A stretch of 64,000 bases of DNA from Deltaproteobacteria bacterium RBG_16_49_23 (GTDB lineage: Bacteria > Desulfobacterota > BSN033 > UBA1163). Positions 53,950-64,000 of this stretch are shown here, in pieces. The stretch is from positions 1 to 64,000 of the forward strand of contig MGQQ01000106.1 in the NCBI GenBank assembly GCA_001798855.1, in the 5' to 3' direction. Numbering within the stretch: position 1 is the first letter of the stretch; every line of letters begins with the position of its first letter. The notes under the pieces are model-generated. The model had not been told where the DNA came from. It saw only the letters and a program-made list of their open reading frames with translations, and did not search any database. The translations under genes were made by a program, and so were the position numbers.

Positions 53950-55386
53950 TTAACCCTCTTCCTCCGATACCAGGACATCCTTTTTGATATGGTATCGATC
54001 CATCTTGCCCCGGAGGGTGCTCCGGTTGATCCCCAGAAGTTGGGCGGCCTGGACCTGATTCCCCCTGGTCTTTTGGAGGGCACGAAGGATCAGGCCTTTT
54101 CCTACACTTGAAATCATATCCAGATCGGGTGTGACCCTGGGGGGATTCGATAGTTCTTCAAAGAGGGTGTCGAGAAGGCCCTCAATATTTTTATCCCGGT
54201 CCTCCCTCACCGCCCACTTCTCCTCTCCTTTTTCAAGAAGGATCTGGTCTTCGAGAATCCATTCTCCCTGACATAGCACGATGGCTCTTTTCAGGACATT
54301 CTCAAGCTGCCGGACGTTCCCTGGCCATCCATAGGAGGTGATCTTTTCTATGGCTTCGGGGGTGATCCCAACAATCGCTTTCTTCAGCTCCCGATTGAAC
54401 TTTTTTAAGAAATAGGAGACGAGCTCAGGAATGTCCTCCTTCCGTTCCCTCAGGGGAGGAATGTGGATGGAAACGACATTGAGCCGGTAATAGAAGTCTT
54501 CCCGAAATTTCCGGTTGGCGATGGCTTCTTCCAGATCTTTATTGGTGGCAACGATAAACCGGATATCGACCCGGATTGTTTCCATTCCCCCCAGTCTTTC
54601 AAAACTCCTGTCCTGCAGGACTCTTAATAGTTTTGCCTGGGTTGAGAGAGACATATCCCCGATCTCATCGAGAAAGATCGTTCCCCTGTGACACTGTTCC
54701 AGTTTCCCAACGCGGCGGAACGAGGCCCCTGTGAAGGCCCCTTTCTCATGGCCGAAGAGCTCACTCTCGAGAAGGGTATCCGGTATCGCGGCACAATTGA
54801 CCGGAAGGAAGAGCTGGTTTGAACGGAGGCTATGCTGGTAGATCGCCCGGGCAAATAACTCTTTCCCTGTCCCGCTTTCACCCCTGAGAAGAACCGTCAC
54901 ATCGCTGGGAGCCACCTGGCCGATCATTTTATAGATCTCCTGCATCCTGGGGGAGAATCCGATGATCCTTTCCTCCACTCCCTCCTGACCTGGCGTAGGA
55001 GAGTAGGTGACCTCCTCTTTCATCAGTTTTCGCAATGAGATGGCCTTTTCAACCAGAGATTTCATTTGCGGGATGGGAAAGGGTTTCAGAATGTAGTCGA
55101 AAGCCCCGTACTTCATCGCTTCGATAGCCGTCTCGGTGGTGCCAAAAGCGGTCATGAGGATGACCAGGGATTTTGGATCGGCCAATTTGATTTCCTTGAG
55201 CACCTCAATCCCGCTCCGGCCCGGCATCTTGATATCCATGATGATCAGGTCGGGAGAGTCTTCTCTCAGCCGTTTCAAGGCTTCCTCTCCATTCTGGGCG
55301 GTGAGGATAGAAAAGTCTTCTTCCAGCATCCTTTTCAGGGAGTAGCGGATCGATTTGTCATCATCAACGATCAGGATGGTCTGCAT
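53950..55386 (-). CDS. NtrC-family sigma-54-dependent response regulator
   Basis: Receiver (LIIMDIKMPGRSGIEVL), AAA+ with GESGTGKELFARAIY and GAFTGA, Fis HTH. Confidence 0.95.
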   Translation of the reverse strand: MQTILIVDDDKSIRYSLKRMLEEDFSILTAQNGEEALKRLREDSPDLIIMDIKMPGRSGIEVLKEIKLADPKSLVILMTAFGTTETAIEAMKYGAFDYILKPFPIPQMKSLVEKAISLRKLMKEEVTYSPTPGQEGVEERIIGFSPRMQEIYKMIGQVAPSDVTVLLRGESGTGKELFARAIYQHSLRSNQLFLPVNCAAIPDTLLESELFGHEKGAFTGASFRRVGKLEQCHRGTIFLDEIGDMSLSTQAKLLRVLQDRSFERLGGMETIRVDIRFIVATNKDLEEAIANRKFREDFYYRLNVVSIHIPPLRERKEDIPELVSYFLKKFNRELKKAIVGITPEAIEKITSYGWPGNVRQLENVLKRAIVLCQGEWILEDQILLEKGEEKWAVREDRDKNIEGLLDTLFEELSNPPRVTPDLDMISSVGKGLILRALQKTRGNQVQAAQLLGINRSTLRGKMDRYHIKKDVLVSEEEG

Positions 55387-55532
55387 GTTACCTCTTTAAA
55401 AATACGATGAACAGAGAAATTCTGGAATAATGGAAGATTGGAATAATGGAATATTGGACAAAACCAAAAAAAGCTTTTTTCTAACCCATTATTCCACTAT
55501 TCCATCATTCCATCGTTCCAGTGGGTTTTAGT

Positions 55533-57317
55533 TCATTGTTCATGGTGGATTGGAAGCCAGATGGTGAAATGGGTTCCATGCCCCGGGTCGCTTCTTACTT
55601 CGATCTTGCCATGGTGCTGGTCAATGATCCGGTGGGTAATGGAGAGGCCGAGACCGATTCCTCCCTCCTTCGTCGAGAAAAAAGGGTCAAACAGTTTATT
55701 CATATCTTCTGCAAGGACACCCATGCCGGAATCCTGGATGGAAAGGCAGATCCATTGACCCTCTTCTGAATTCCAGCCCGATAAAGTGAGCCTCCCCCCG
55801 TCGGGCATGGCCTGAATCGCATTGAGCAAAAGGTTAAGAATCGCCTGTTTGATCTGCTCACGATCCATGAGGACCATGGGCAAGGCTTGAAACTCCTTTT
55901 CAATGACGATGTGCTGCTTTTCTATCTGCGGCCTGAGCAATTGCAGGGTCTCCTCAAAAAGGGAAAGAATCTCTGTTTTTTCGAGAAAGGGAGAGGCGGG
56001 CTTGGCGAACCGGAGGAACTGGTCGACAATCTCATTCATGCGATGAATTTCCTCTTCGATGACTTTGAGGTCATCCTGCTGGGAATTTTCAGAGGGTAAT
56101 CTCTCCCTCAGTGAATGGATGAGGATATTGATGCTGGTCAGTGGATTTCGAATCTCATGGGCAATGCCGGCAGCCAACTGCCCAAGGGCCGCCAATTTTT
56201 CAGACCGGATCAGCTGAGCCTCGGTTCTGCGGAGATCGGCCGTTGTCTTTCGAATCTTCTCCTCCATCTGCCGGCTAAAGGTTCTGAGTTCCTCATACAT
56301 GACGGCATTGTGAATCGCCAATCCTGCCTGTTGTGCGAAAGTCATGACCGATCCAAGAATCTCGCTGGTGATGTTCTTCCCGGGCTCGAGGTGATCTGCG
56401 GCAATGGCTCCCAGAGCTTTATCCTTGGCAAGAAGGGGGACGACGACAAGGGAATGAAGATTGAATTTTTCTTTCAGGACAGGGTTGACCCTTGGATCCT
56501 GGCCGGCGTCCGGGATGATGAAGGGTTGTTTCTCAAAGACCGACCGGGCGACGATGCTCCCCCCGGGATCCAAGGGGAGGGTGATCCCTTCGATTTTTCC
56601 ACCATCGATCCCCACTGCCATCTTACATTCAAGCGTATTCTCCTTCTCATTCACCAGGTAGAGGCGGGCGCGGTCGAACCCGAGATTTTTCGTTACCCCT
56701 TCCAGAACGAGCTTGAGAATCTCATCGATATCCAGTGTCTCCATCAGACCCGAATTTTCAATGCAGATCGCCGCCTGGTTCGCTACGGCCGTGAGCATCT
56801 CTTCTTCGCTCTTCGAAAAGACATGGGGAAAAGAGGTATAACAGTTGATGACACCGATGACCCTCTCTTTAATGCACATGGGCACACTGAGCATGGAGAT
56901 GAGGCCTTCCTTCTTGGCCAACTCCTTCTCTTTATAGAGGGGTTCTTTGAGCACGTCGAGAATCGCCATGGGCCGATTCCTGAGAGCCACCTGGCCGACC
57001 ACCCCTTCTCCCATGGCCAGGCTCCTCTCTTTCAGATATTCTTCACTGATGCTCTGCGTGGCCTTTAATTTCAACTTCTGATCCTTCTCATCGAGAATCC
57101 AGAGGGAGCAGATCTTTGAATCCATCACATTGGCGGTGACCGTTACGATCAGCCGGAGGACATCTTCGAGATAGAGGCCAGAGGCAATGGCCTTGCTGAT
57201 TTCCAGAAGCGCATTTATTTCCCTGGCATCGAAACGGCGTTTTCTCTTTCCCAAAGTGTGCTGTTTCCTCTCTGATTCTTTCTCCCGGGAACGGTTTTTT
57301 TTAAGATTTCTTATCAT
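55533..57317 (-). CDS. GAF-domain sensor histidine kinase
   Basis: Two GAF domains; LGQLAAGIAHEIRNPLTSINILIHSL HisKA; LNAIQAMPDGG...GGIGLGLSITHRIIDQHHG. Confidence 0.95.
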   Translation of the reverse strand: MIRNLKKNRSREKESERKQHTLGKRKRRFDAREINALLEISKAIASGLYLEDVLRLIVTVTANVMDSKICSLWILDEKDQKLKLKATQSISEEYLKERSLAMGEGVVGQVALRNRPMAILDVLKEPLYKEKELAKKEGLISMLSVPMCIKERVIGVINCYTSFPHVFSKSEEEMLTAVANQAAICIENSGLMETLDIDEILKLVLEGVTKNLGFDRARLYLVNEKENTLECKMAVGIDGGKIEGITLPLDPGGSIVARSVFEKQPFIIPDAGQDPRVNPVLKEKFNLHSLVVVPLLAKDKALGAIAADHLEPGKNITSEILGSVMTFAQQAGLAIHNAVMYEELRTFSRQMEEKIRKTTADLRRTEAQLIRSEKLAALGQLAAGIAHEIRNPLTSINILIHSLRERLPSENSQQDDLKVIEEEIHRMNEIVDQFLRFAKPASPFLEKTEILSLFEETLQLLRPQIEKQHIVIEKEFQALPMVLMDREQIKQAILNLLLNAIQAMPDGGRLTLSGWNSEEGQWICLSIQDSGMGVLAEDMNKLFDPFFSTKEGGIGLGLSITHRIIDQHHGKIEVRSDPGHGTHFTIWLPIHHEQ

Positions 57318-57347
57318 AAGCTAAATCAAATGATGACTCTCTTTTTC

Positions 57348-59633
57348 TCACAGATGGTCGTTTTCTCCATGTTTGGGTCCAAAGCATCCCATGCCTTTCT
57401 GGTTCAAACCATCCATATAAACATGCAAAAACTGGCCGTTTCGAGTGGAGGGGATATCGACCACCCGAACGACATCTTTGCAATCTTTAAACTCAGGAGC
57501 CATATCGCCAAGGACGTTTTGAGAATCTAATAAAAGGGCCTCATTGAAAAAAGCGTTCGGGTCATCCGGAAACAGGGGAATCATCAGAATGTCAGCCTCA
57601 ACGAGATCCTGAAAAAAATGGGTGCCATAAGAGACTTCAGGCGTATATCCCTCCTTTGCAAATGAAATCTCTGCGAGAAGCTTTGTCTTATTGATATTCG
57701 CATAGGTCACCTTGACACCCAGGTTAATATCGTTGCTTCCCCAGCGACCAGGCCCCATCAGGGCATAGCGTTTTGAGGCTAAGTGTTTGTTCAATGCGTT
57801 CACGACGAGAGCGATCTTCCACTTTTCTTCATAGGTCTGCAAGGTGTCATAAGCCCTGGGATTGACATAGACAACATATTCAAGGTTATGAATCACGCTA
57901 TTGGACACCCCTGCGTTGGTGACGAAGAGAATCTGCTCCTTTGGGATCTGCTCCGGGATAGGAACTTTATCCAATTCTTTTCTTATGGAGAGGGATCGGC
58001 ATTGCAACAGATAGAATTTATTACCATCCCAGGCAAATTCGATATCCACCGGACGCCCGTAGGCCGCTTCAACCTTTGAGAGGATTTTCTTTGCAATGGG
58101 CACGAAGGCTGATTTGGTTAAAAAATTGTCAAAGGTGAGGCAAAGCTCTTCACCTTTGAGATTCTGGGTTTTAAACATAGGCGGAGCTAAATGCCCCTCT
58201 TTTTGAACCGATACGGCGGAGAAAAGATCGGGGTGATCGATGGCAGAACTTAATGTGCGAAAATCCACCGTTTCCATGATCCCCTTTTTCAGATTGAGCA
58301 CATCCACCTGTTTCTGGGAGTACTTCATTATTTGCTGTGCAGTCACTTCCGGCCGCAGTTGGGGATGGCTTAAGGGAATCATCCGGGGATAGTCAGAACC
58401 GACACGGTCTACGGCCCGGGTCCCCAGGCCAAAAACCAGCCTCACCAGCCCCTCCTCTGTCTTGATCTTTGGGTTCCAGGCATAGACATTGCGAGAAAAC
58501 ATGACCCCCGAGACAAAAGGGAAAAAATAATCTCCAAAGCGTTGCCCTACCACCTTCTGCACAACCATGGCCATCCGTTCATCGTAATCCAATAATCCAT
58601 GGTCCATCCGGTAGAGGATTGGATCTGACCCGAAGGTGCTGGCGAAGACCCCCTTCAGGCCCATGATAAAATGGGTCAGTCGCGTTTCAATGTCCCCTTG
58701 GTTGGTCAGAAAGACGGAGAGATATTTTCCTGAAAAGGCCAGGCCAAAGCTGTCCTCCAACATGCTCGAAGATCGAATGATAATGGGGTGTTCGCCGATC
58801 TCTTCCAGGATCTTTCGGAAATCTTCGACCACTTCCGGAGCAAACGTAGCAAACCTGAATTTCTCTTCAATCCGTTCGAACTCCTTTTCAATGGTCTCCC
58901 TGTCTTTGTACTTGAAGGTATGGAAAAGGTAGAGGTTGTTTCGGTCTAAGAACTCAGAAAAAACCCCGGAATTTAAATACCAGGTATCCGGAACCCTGAT
59001 GACTTCCTCCAACTCGGGCTCTCTTTTTTCAAGAATAGGGAGGAGGATCCTGAGGGCCAGGATCATCCCGGATGCCTTTCCCCCTAACTTTCCGGGTCGC
59101 TTTCGGCTCCAGAGGGTTCGCTGAAGGATACTGTCAATATCACGGATGGTGATGTAATTCTTGGCAAGGCTGATAAATGGAAGGTGACTGGAGATAAACC
59201 GGGTGATCAGGGCGACACGGATACCCTCGGCCTCCTCCCTGGAAATATAGACTTCACCTTTTGGAATATCACAGAATTCCCGAAGGGCTTTAAACACCTC
59301 CATGGAGGTTGCCTGGTCCCGGTTAGCGACCATGCTCAACGTTTGACATTTATCCTTTTTCCGCGCCAGGTTGATGTAATCTTCTATTTCATTGGGTTTT
59401 AAATGCTTCACTAAATAAGTGTCAATGAGCGCTTCGATATAATCCTGACGGTTGGCCTCGGTGTCAGGGAGCCCATCGGCCTTCAGTTCTTCCTGGGCCT
59501 GACGATATAGTTTCTCCCGGGTAATAATACCCCTTTGATCCAAAACATCCATGAAGATGCTTCGGATCAGACCGATCAGGCTCGGGTATTGATTAATCTT
59601 TTTAAATAATCGATAGGTTCTAAGGACATCCAT
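57348..59633 (-). CDS. PEP/pyruvate-binding (PPDK_N) domain protein
   Basis: 761 aa; IIIRSSSMLEDSFGLAFSGKYLSVFLTNQG...GVMFSRNVYAWNPKIKTEEGLVRLVFGLGTRAVDRV; no TSHAAI swivelling-His motif seen. Confidence 0.8.
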   Translation of the reverse strand: MDVLRTYRLFKKINQYPSLIGLIRSIFMDVLDQRGIITREKLYRQAQEELKADGLPDTEANRQDYIEALIDTYLVKHLKPNEIEDYINLARKKDKCQTLSMVANRDQATSMEVFKALREFCDIPKGEVYISREEAEGIRVALITRFISSHLPFISLAKNYITIRDIDSILQRTLWSRKRPGKLGGKASGMILALRILLPILEKREPELEEVIRVPDTWYLNSGVFSEFLDRNNLYLFHTFKYKDRETIEKEFERIEEKFRFATFAPEVVEDFRKILEEIGEHPIIIRSSSMLEDSFGLAFSGKYLSVFLTNQGDIETRLTHFIMGLKGVFASTFGSDPILYRMDHGLLDYDERMAMVVQKVVGQRFGDYFFPFVSGVMFSRNVYAWNPKIKTEEGLVRLVFGLGTRAVDRVGSDYPRMIPLSHPQLRPEVTAQQIMKYSQKQVDVLNLKKGIMETVDFRTLSSAIDHPDLFSAVSVQKEGHLAPPMFKTQNLKGEELCLTFDNFLTKSAFVPIAKKILSKVEAAYGRPVDIEFAWDGNKFYLLQCRSLSIRKELDKVPIPEQIPKEQILFVTNAGVSNSVIHNLEYVVYVNPRAYDTLQTYEEKWKIALVVNALNKHLASKRYALMGPGRWGSNDINLGVKVTYANINKTKLLAEISFAKEGYTPEVSYGTHFFQDLVEADILMIPLFPDDPNAFFNEALLLDSQNVLGDMAPEFKDCKDVVRVVDIPSTRNGQFLHVYMDGLNQKGMGCFGPKHGENDHL

Positions 59634-59784
59634 GATTGATCTTATACCCCTCCCCAGTATTTACCTGCTTCTGCTGCCCTCGCCATAGAAACGAAACATC
59701 CGCCAGCCTCAGGTTCACCTTCGTTTCCAATGTACCTTTATAACAAAAAAATTACTTTTAATAAAATTAATTTTCAAGAAAAGT

Positions 59785-59880
59785 GTAATGCCTCACTAAG
59801 GCGTGGGTAGGGTCCAATGATCCGGCAGGCAGGCCCACCGGATCTTGGGAAAAATCCACGGGAGAGTGAGTCATTACAGA
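59785..59880. repeat. Palindromic element with TIR TGTAATGCCTCACT / AGTGAGTCATTACA
   Basis: Terminal inverted repeat 13/14; internal GATCCGGCAGG and CACCGGATCTTGGGA also seen at 30672-30900. Confidence 0.7.
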
Positions 59881-59990
59881 AAAATTAAAGACACGGACTC
59901 CCGGATTGGATGGATTGATAAGGGATGGGAGGAAGGCTTTCCTTACCCTTCCCCTAAGATGAGGGAAGGGCAGGGAAAGAGTCACACTCC

Positions 59991-60662
59991 TCAGAGTGGG
60001 TTCTGTTCGCAGAAGCAGCCAAACGTCGTCATGGAACAACAGGCGGGGGTCTCTTCAATCCGGACGCATCTCCCGCAGAGCTCACCCGGTTCTGTAACAC
60101 CCCGGCAAGGAATAATGACACCCGGACAGACATAATCACATCCCCGGCAGAGTCGGCAGGTCTCAGGCCTGACTTCAAAGGGCATACTTATCTTTCGTCC
60201 CATTCCCCTTCCCACAAACCCGAGCGCCTTTCCGTCCATCTGCTCGTAGCACATACGGATACAGAGACCGCAGAGGACACACCGGTTGTCCTCCATCGGA
60301 AATCTCACTTTGAGTAATCCCATCCGTGCGGCAATATCCTGGGCTATCTTCACATTGGGAGCGCCGGCAACCAAAAGCTCGGCCAGCATCTTTCTTGCGC
60401 GGATGATTTTTGGAGTTTGCGTCTGGATATCCAGACCCTCCCTGATTTCGTGCGTGCAGGAAGTATCCATAAAGGGCTTGCTGCCGTTATGACTGATCTC
60501 GACGATACAGAGCCGGCATCCCCCATAAGGCGTGAGATGTTCCATATAACACATGGTTGGGATGTGAATGCCGAATTCACGGGCTGCCTGAAGAATGGTT
60601 ATCCCCTTTTCCGCATCGAGTGACCTTCCATCTATCGTGATATTAAATGTTTTTCTTTCCAT
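59991..60662 (-). CDS. NuoG/HoxU-like [2Fe-2S]/[4Fe-4S] subunit
   Basis: CYMEHLTPYGGCRLCIVEI [2Fe-2S]; CVLCGLCIRMC and CRLCRGCDYVCP [4Fe-4S]; start set at MERKTFNITIDG (ORF track starts at 60851). Confidence 0.85.
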   Translation of the reverse strand: MERKTFNITIDGRSLDAEKGITILQAAREFGIHIPTMCYMEHLTPYGGCRLCIVEISHNGSKPFMDTSCTHEIREGLDIQTQTPKIIRARKMLAELLVAGAPNVKIAQDIAARMGLLKVRFPMEDNRCVLCGLCIRMCYEQMDGKALGFVGRGMGRKISMPFEVRPETCRLCRGCDYVCPGVIIPCRGVTEPGELCGRCVRIEETPACCSMTTFGCFCEQNPL

Positions 60663-60739
60663 TTTTTTCTCCTTTACGCATTTTTCCTCTCCCCAGGCGG
60701 GAGAGGATTCACCCCCACCCTTTCCCTCCCCAATCAGAG

Positions 60740-60870
60740 ACTGTGTCGTAATGTCATTCTGAGGCGATAGCCGAAGAATCTCTATGATCGATTCAGTTGA
60801 AATCATTAGATTCTTCACTTCGTTCAGAATGACAAACATCCCAATTCCCACATTGCGACACAGCCTCTCA
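60740..60870. repeat. RIP/MITE-like palindromic element
   Basis: GACTGTGTCGTAATGTCATTCTGA...AGATTCTTCACTTCGTTCAGAATGACA...ACATTGCGACACAGCC inverted repeat. Confidence 0.7.
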
Positions 60871-60894
60871 AGGGGGAGGGTGTTAGTTTTGGGA

Positions 60895-62748
60895 TTACTG
60901 GAGCATCACCGCATTTGCTTTACACACATCCTTACAGGAGCCGCATTTTGAACATAGGTCTGATAGGATATGGTGAATATTTTTCTTCTCTCCCTCGATT
61001 GCCTTTGCCGGACAGACCTTTGCACATGCGCCGCACCCTGTGCAATCCGCCTCCGAGATTGAATATTGGATGAGAGGAGTGCAAACACCAGCGGGGCATC
61101 TCTTTTGATGAATGTGGGCCTCAAATTCAGACCGAAAATATCTCAGAGCTGAAAGGACTGGATTGGGAGCGGTCTTCCCCAGCCCGCAAAGGGAGGTATC
61201 CACCACGACTTCGGCCAGTTCCTCGAGAAGGGATAGGCTCTCCTGATTCCCCCTTCCTTCTGTGATGCTATCCAGAATCTCACCCATCCTTTTTAATCCT
61301 TCACGGCAGGGAAGGCACTTACCACAGGATTCTTCCTGCAGGAAATGGACGAAGTATTTTGCCACATCGACCATGCAGGTTCCCTCATCCATCACGATCA
61401 TTCCACCGGAACCCATCATCGATCCGGCCTGTGCGAGGCTGTCGAAATCGACGGGCAGATTAAATAGAGAAGCAGGAATACAACCTCCTGAAGGGCCGCC
61501 TGTTTGAACCGCCTTAATCTTCTTCCCGTTCTGTTGACCCCCTCCGATGTCGAAGATGATCTCTTTAAGGGTGATACCCATCGGCACCTCGACCAGTCCG
61601 GTATTTTTTACCTTTCCAACGAGAGAAAAGATCTTTGTCCCCTTGCTCTTTTCAGTGCCAATGGAAGCAAACCACTTGCTCCCCCGGTTGATGATCAACG
61701 GAACATTGGCCCAGGTCTCCACATTGTTGAGGTTCGTTGGTTTTCCCCAGAGGCCCTGTTCAACGGTATGGATCTGTTTGCTTCTGGGTTCCCCGACCCT
61801 TCCTTCAATCGAGGCAATCAATGCCGTCGATTCTCCACAGACAAAGGCTCCTCCTCCTTGAGCGACCTCCACATCGAAATCGAATCCTGAACCTAAAATA
61901 TTTTTACCCAACAGGCCTGCCTTTCTTGCCTGCTTGATGGCAGTCTCTGCATTCTTACAGGCTAAAGGATATTCATGCCTGACATAAATGAATCCCTGAT
62001 TCGCTCCAATGGCAAAAGCGCCGATGATCATCCCTTCCAAGACAGAGTGTGGATTCCCTTCCATCAGGCTTCGGTCCATATAAGCGCCAGGGTCTCCCTC
62101 ATCGCAGTTAACGATGACATATTTGACATCTCCAGGAGCTCTACGGCACTCTTCCCATTTTTTACCTGTCGAAAAACCTGCTCCCCCTCTTCCCCTCAAA
62201 CCAGAGGCTTTAATCTCATCGATAATCTGATCGGGCTCCATTTTGAAGAGGGCCTTTGCCAACGCCTGATATCCACCGATTCCAACATAATCCTCAATCT
62301 CCTCGGGATCGATGAGACCATTATTCCCGAAAACTAATCGATGTTGGTCCTTATAAAAAGGAATATCTTTCTCGGAAGCCATCTTTTGTTTTGTCGTTGA
62401 ATCTTCATAGAGGAGGCGCTCAATGATTCCACCTTTTTCGATCGTCTCTGAAAGAATAAAAGGAACATCCTTCTCCTGGACTCTCTGGTAGAAAATGGAC
62501 TGTGGCTGAATGGTAACAATGGGACCCCTTTCACAGAATCCCCTGCATCCGGTGAATCTCAACCTGATCTTTTGCCCAGTCCCATTTTTCTTAATTTCCT
62601 TGGCAAACTGATCCCTCACCTTTTTACAGCCATAGGCGTGGCAACCCGTCCCCCCACAAACAGAGACAATCACTTCATCCTGGCTCTGTTTTGATAAGAT
62701 CGTCTCCCTCCACTTTTCTAAATCAGACACGGATTTTATTTTTCTCAT
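60895..62748 (-). CDS. NuoF/HndC-like NADH-binding flavoprotein with N-terminal thioredoxin-like [2Fe-2S] and C-terminal 2x[4Fe-4S] domains
   Basis: 617 aa; [74 protein letters not shown]. Confidence 0.95.
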   Translation of the reverse strand: MRKIKSVSDLEKWRETILSKQSQDEVIVSVCGGTGCHAYGCKKVRDQFAKEIKKNGTGQKIRLRFTGCRGFCERGPIVTIQPQSIFYQRVQEKDVPFILSETIEKGGIIERLLYEDSTTKQKMASEKDIPFYKDQHRLVFGNNGLIDPEEIEDYVGIGGYQALAKALFKMEPDQIIDEIKASGLRGRGGAGFSTGKKWEECRRAPGDVKYVIVNCDEGDPGAYMDRSLMEGNPHSVLEGMIIGAFAIGANQGFIYVRHEYPLACKNAETAIKQARKAGLLGKNILGSGFDFDVEVAQGGGAFVCGESTALIASIEGRVGEPRSKQIHTVEQGLWGKPTNLNNVETWANVPLIINRGSKWFASIGTEKSKGTKIFSLVGKVKNTGLVEVPMGITLKEIIFDIGGGQQNGKKIKAVQTGGPSGGCIPASLFNLPVDFDSLAQAGSMMGSGGMIVMDEGTCMVDVAKYFVHFLQEESCGKCLPCREGLKRMGEILDSITEGRGNQESLSLLEELAEVVVDTSLCGLGKTAPNPVLSALRYFRSEFEAHIHQKRCPAGVCTPLIQYSISEADCTGCGACAKVCPAKAIEGEKKNIHHILSDLCSKCGSCKDVCKANAVMLQ

Positions 62749-63233
62749 GATTTCACCCCGCTTCTTTTCTTATTTAACTTCTCAATAACTCGCTTGGCCT
62801 TGATCGAATTCATCTCTCCATAGAATTTTCTATCCACCATCATCACCGGTCCAATGGCACATACCCCCAAACAGTTGACCACATTCAAGGAGAACTGTTT
62901 GTCCTGGGTTGTCTGTCCGGGTTCGATGTTTAACATTTTTTTCAACTCCCTCAATATTTTTGGGCCTCCCCTTACATGACAGGCTGTCCCCAGACAGAGG
63001 GTGATGGAATGTTTTCCTTTTGGAAGGAGGCTAAAGGATTTATAAAAAACGGCAACGCCATAGATCTCATTGAGATCCATCTGTAATCTTAAAGCCACGC
63101 CTCTTAATGCCTCTTCAGGGAGGAAGTTATAATGGTCCTGAATATCGTGCAGAATACTGATGAGAGCCATTCTCTTTTCCTGGTGTTTGTTAAGAATTTT
63201 ATCAACATATTCGTGGCTCATATTAACCTCCAA
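62745..63233 (-). CDS. NuoE-like [2Fe-2S] subunit
   Basis: 162 aa; [23 protein letters not shown]...[16 protein letters not shown]. Confidence 0.95.
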   Translation of the reverse strand: MEVNMSHEYVDKILNKHQEKRMALISILHDIQDHYNFLPEEALRGVALRLQMDLNEIYGVAVFYKSFSLLPKGKHSITLCLGTACHVRGGPKILRELKKMLNIEPGQTTQDKQFSLNVVNCLGVCAIGPVMMVDRKFYGEMNSIKAKRVIEKLNKKRSGVKS

Positions 63234-63273
63234 AGTTAAATTTAATTAAATTATTTATCATAAATTTTACTTA

Positions 63274-63291
63274 TACTTAATTTATTAAGTA
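63274..63291. promoter_or_regulatory. Candidate operator palindrome upstream of nuoE-like gene
   Basis: TACTTAATTTATTAAGTA, perfect 8-bp arms, in the leader of the NuoEFG-like operon. Confidence 0.4.
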
Positions 63292-63311
63292 AAAAAAAAT
63301 TTCCTCCATTT

Positions 63312-63478
63312 TTACCCCGTTAGAAATAATGCCCCGATGCTCCCTCCGGGCCAGAGGCCCTCGTGGGCCGGCGGCTGCAGCGGGGTTAGATTTTAGAATA
63401 ATTCCGGGTTCCGCCCCGTAGGGGGTTCCACCCCGGAGGGCGGGGTTTAATGCTCCACTGGAATTTCTAACGGGGTTA
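63312..63478 (-). mobile_element. MITE-like element, family A copy 2 (inverted relative to copy 1)
   Basis: TACCCCGTTAGAAATAAT...GGGCCGGCGGCTGCAGCGGGGTTAGATTTTAGAATAATTCC...GGAATTTCTAACGGGGTTAA. Confidence 0.75.
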
Positions 63479-63490
63479 ACTTAATTTTTA

Positions 63491-64000
63491 CTAAATCCCT
63501 CTTGGTGGACTTAGTATCCATAATAACACCGCCTCTCCCTTACCCACATTCGCCCATTTAGAAGGAAATGTTGCTCCTATGTAAAGACTGTCTCCCTTTC
63601 TTATTAAATGTTTTTCATCCTGAATTTCAACCTCCAATTCTCCTTCCATGACATAGGCAAATTCATCCCCTTTATGGGTATAGAAATGACCCTCAATAAT
63701 GGCACCCTCTTTGAGGGTTAATAGATAGGGTTCCATTCTCCGGTTGAGAACATCAGAGACCAGAAGTTGAAGTTTCAGGCCATTACTCTTCAAACCCGGA
63801 AGATGAATCTCCGACCTTTCGCCTGGTTTGATCACCATTTTCTGAAGCGGCCCGCTCTCCCCATTCATCAGAAAGTAGATGGGCTGAGTATTTAATTTCT
63901 CGCTCAATTTGAGAAGAGAGTCAAGGGAAGGGCTGATCAAGTTTTTCTCCAATTGAGAGATAAAACTTGGGGTCAGGCCGACCTGCTCAGCCAATTCCTT
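63491..64000 (-). CDS. XRE-family HTH + cupin transcriptional regulator (5' end outside the window)
   Basis: LAEQVGLTPSFISQLEKNLISPSLDSLLKLSEKL HTH then cupin GHFYTHKGDEFAYVMEGELEVEI; reading frame open to window edge. Confidence 0.85.
   Translation of the reverse strand, partial: KELAEQVGLTPSFISQLEKNLISPSLDSLLKLSEKLNTQPIYFLMNGESGPLQKMVIKPGERSEIHLPGLKSNGLKLQLLVSDVLNRRMEPYLLTLKEGAIIEGHFYTHKGDEFAYVMEGELEVEIQDEKHLIRKGDSLYIGATFPSKWANVGKGEAVLLWILSPPRGI

Overview
The window looks like an anaerobic, Desulfobacterota/Deltaproteobacteria-like chromosome segment; this taxonomy is inferred from gene content only. Gene density is high and intergenic hairpin repeats are unusually abundant. Main content: a 2-hydroxyacyl-CoA dehydratase (HgdB/BcrBC-like) pair; a pyrimidine-flavoured block (pyrR, NitT/TauT-type ABC transporter with a PRTase-like protein, dcd, carB, carA); and a large nitrogen-assimilation block. 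That block holds a 2539-aa GlcD/Fe-S/glutamate-synthase/class-II-amidotransferase fusion, glnA with a near-perfect sigma-54 promoter, amtB-glnB-glnD, a second amtB-PII pair with an outer-membrane protein and a NifA-like sigma-54 activator, and a class-I amidotransferase. Also present: a MacAB/LolCDE-like export operon, a TAXI-TRAP transporter with a DapA-family protein, an orphan sensor kinase with two HisKA_3/HATPase cores, two toxin-antitoxin-like pairs, nadE, an NtrC-type two-component pair, a PPDK_N-domain protein and a NuoEFG/HydABC-like module. The most notable candidate is the giant GOGAT-like fusion, whose presumed Ntn-type catalytic Cys is buried at about residue 1674. The intergenic repeats are also distinctive: phased 6/7-mer inverted repeats, MITE-like foldbacks, and a repeat that has become the C-terminal tail of a protein. 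No tRNA, rRNA or CRISPR was recognised. All calls come from reading the sequence and supplied ORFs; no database search was run.
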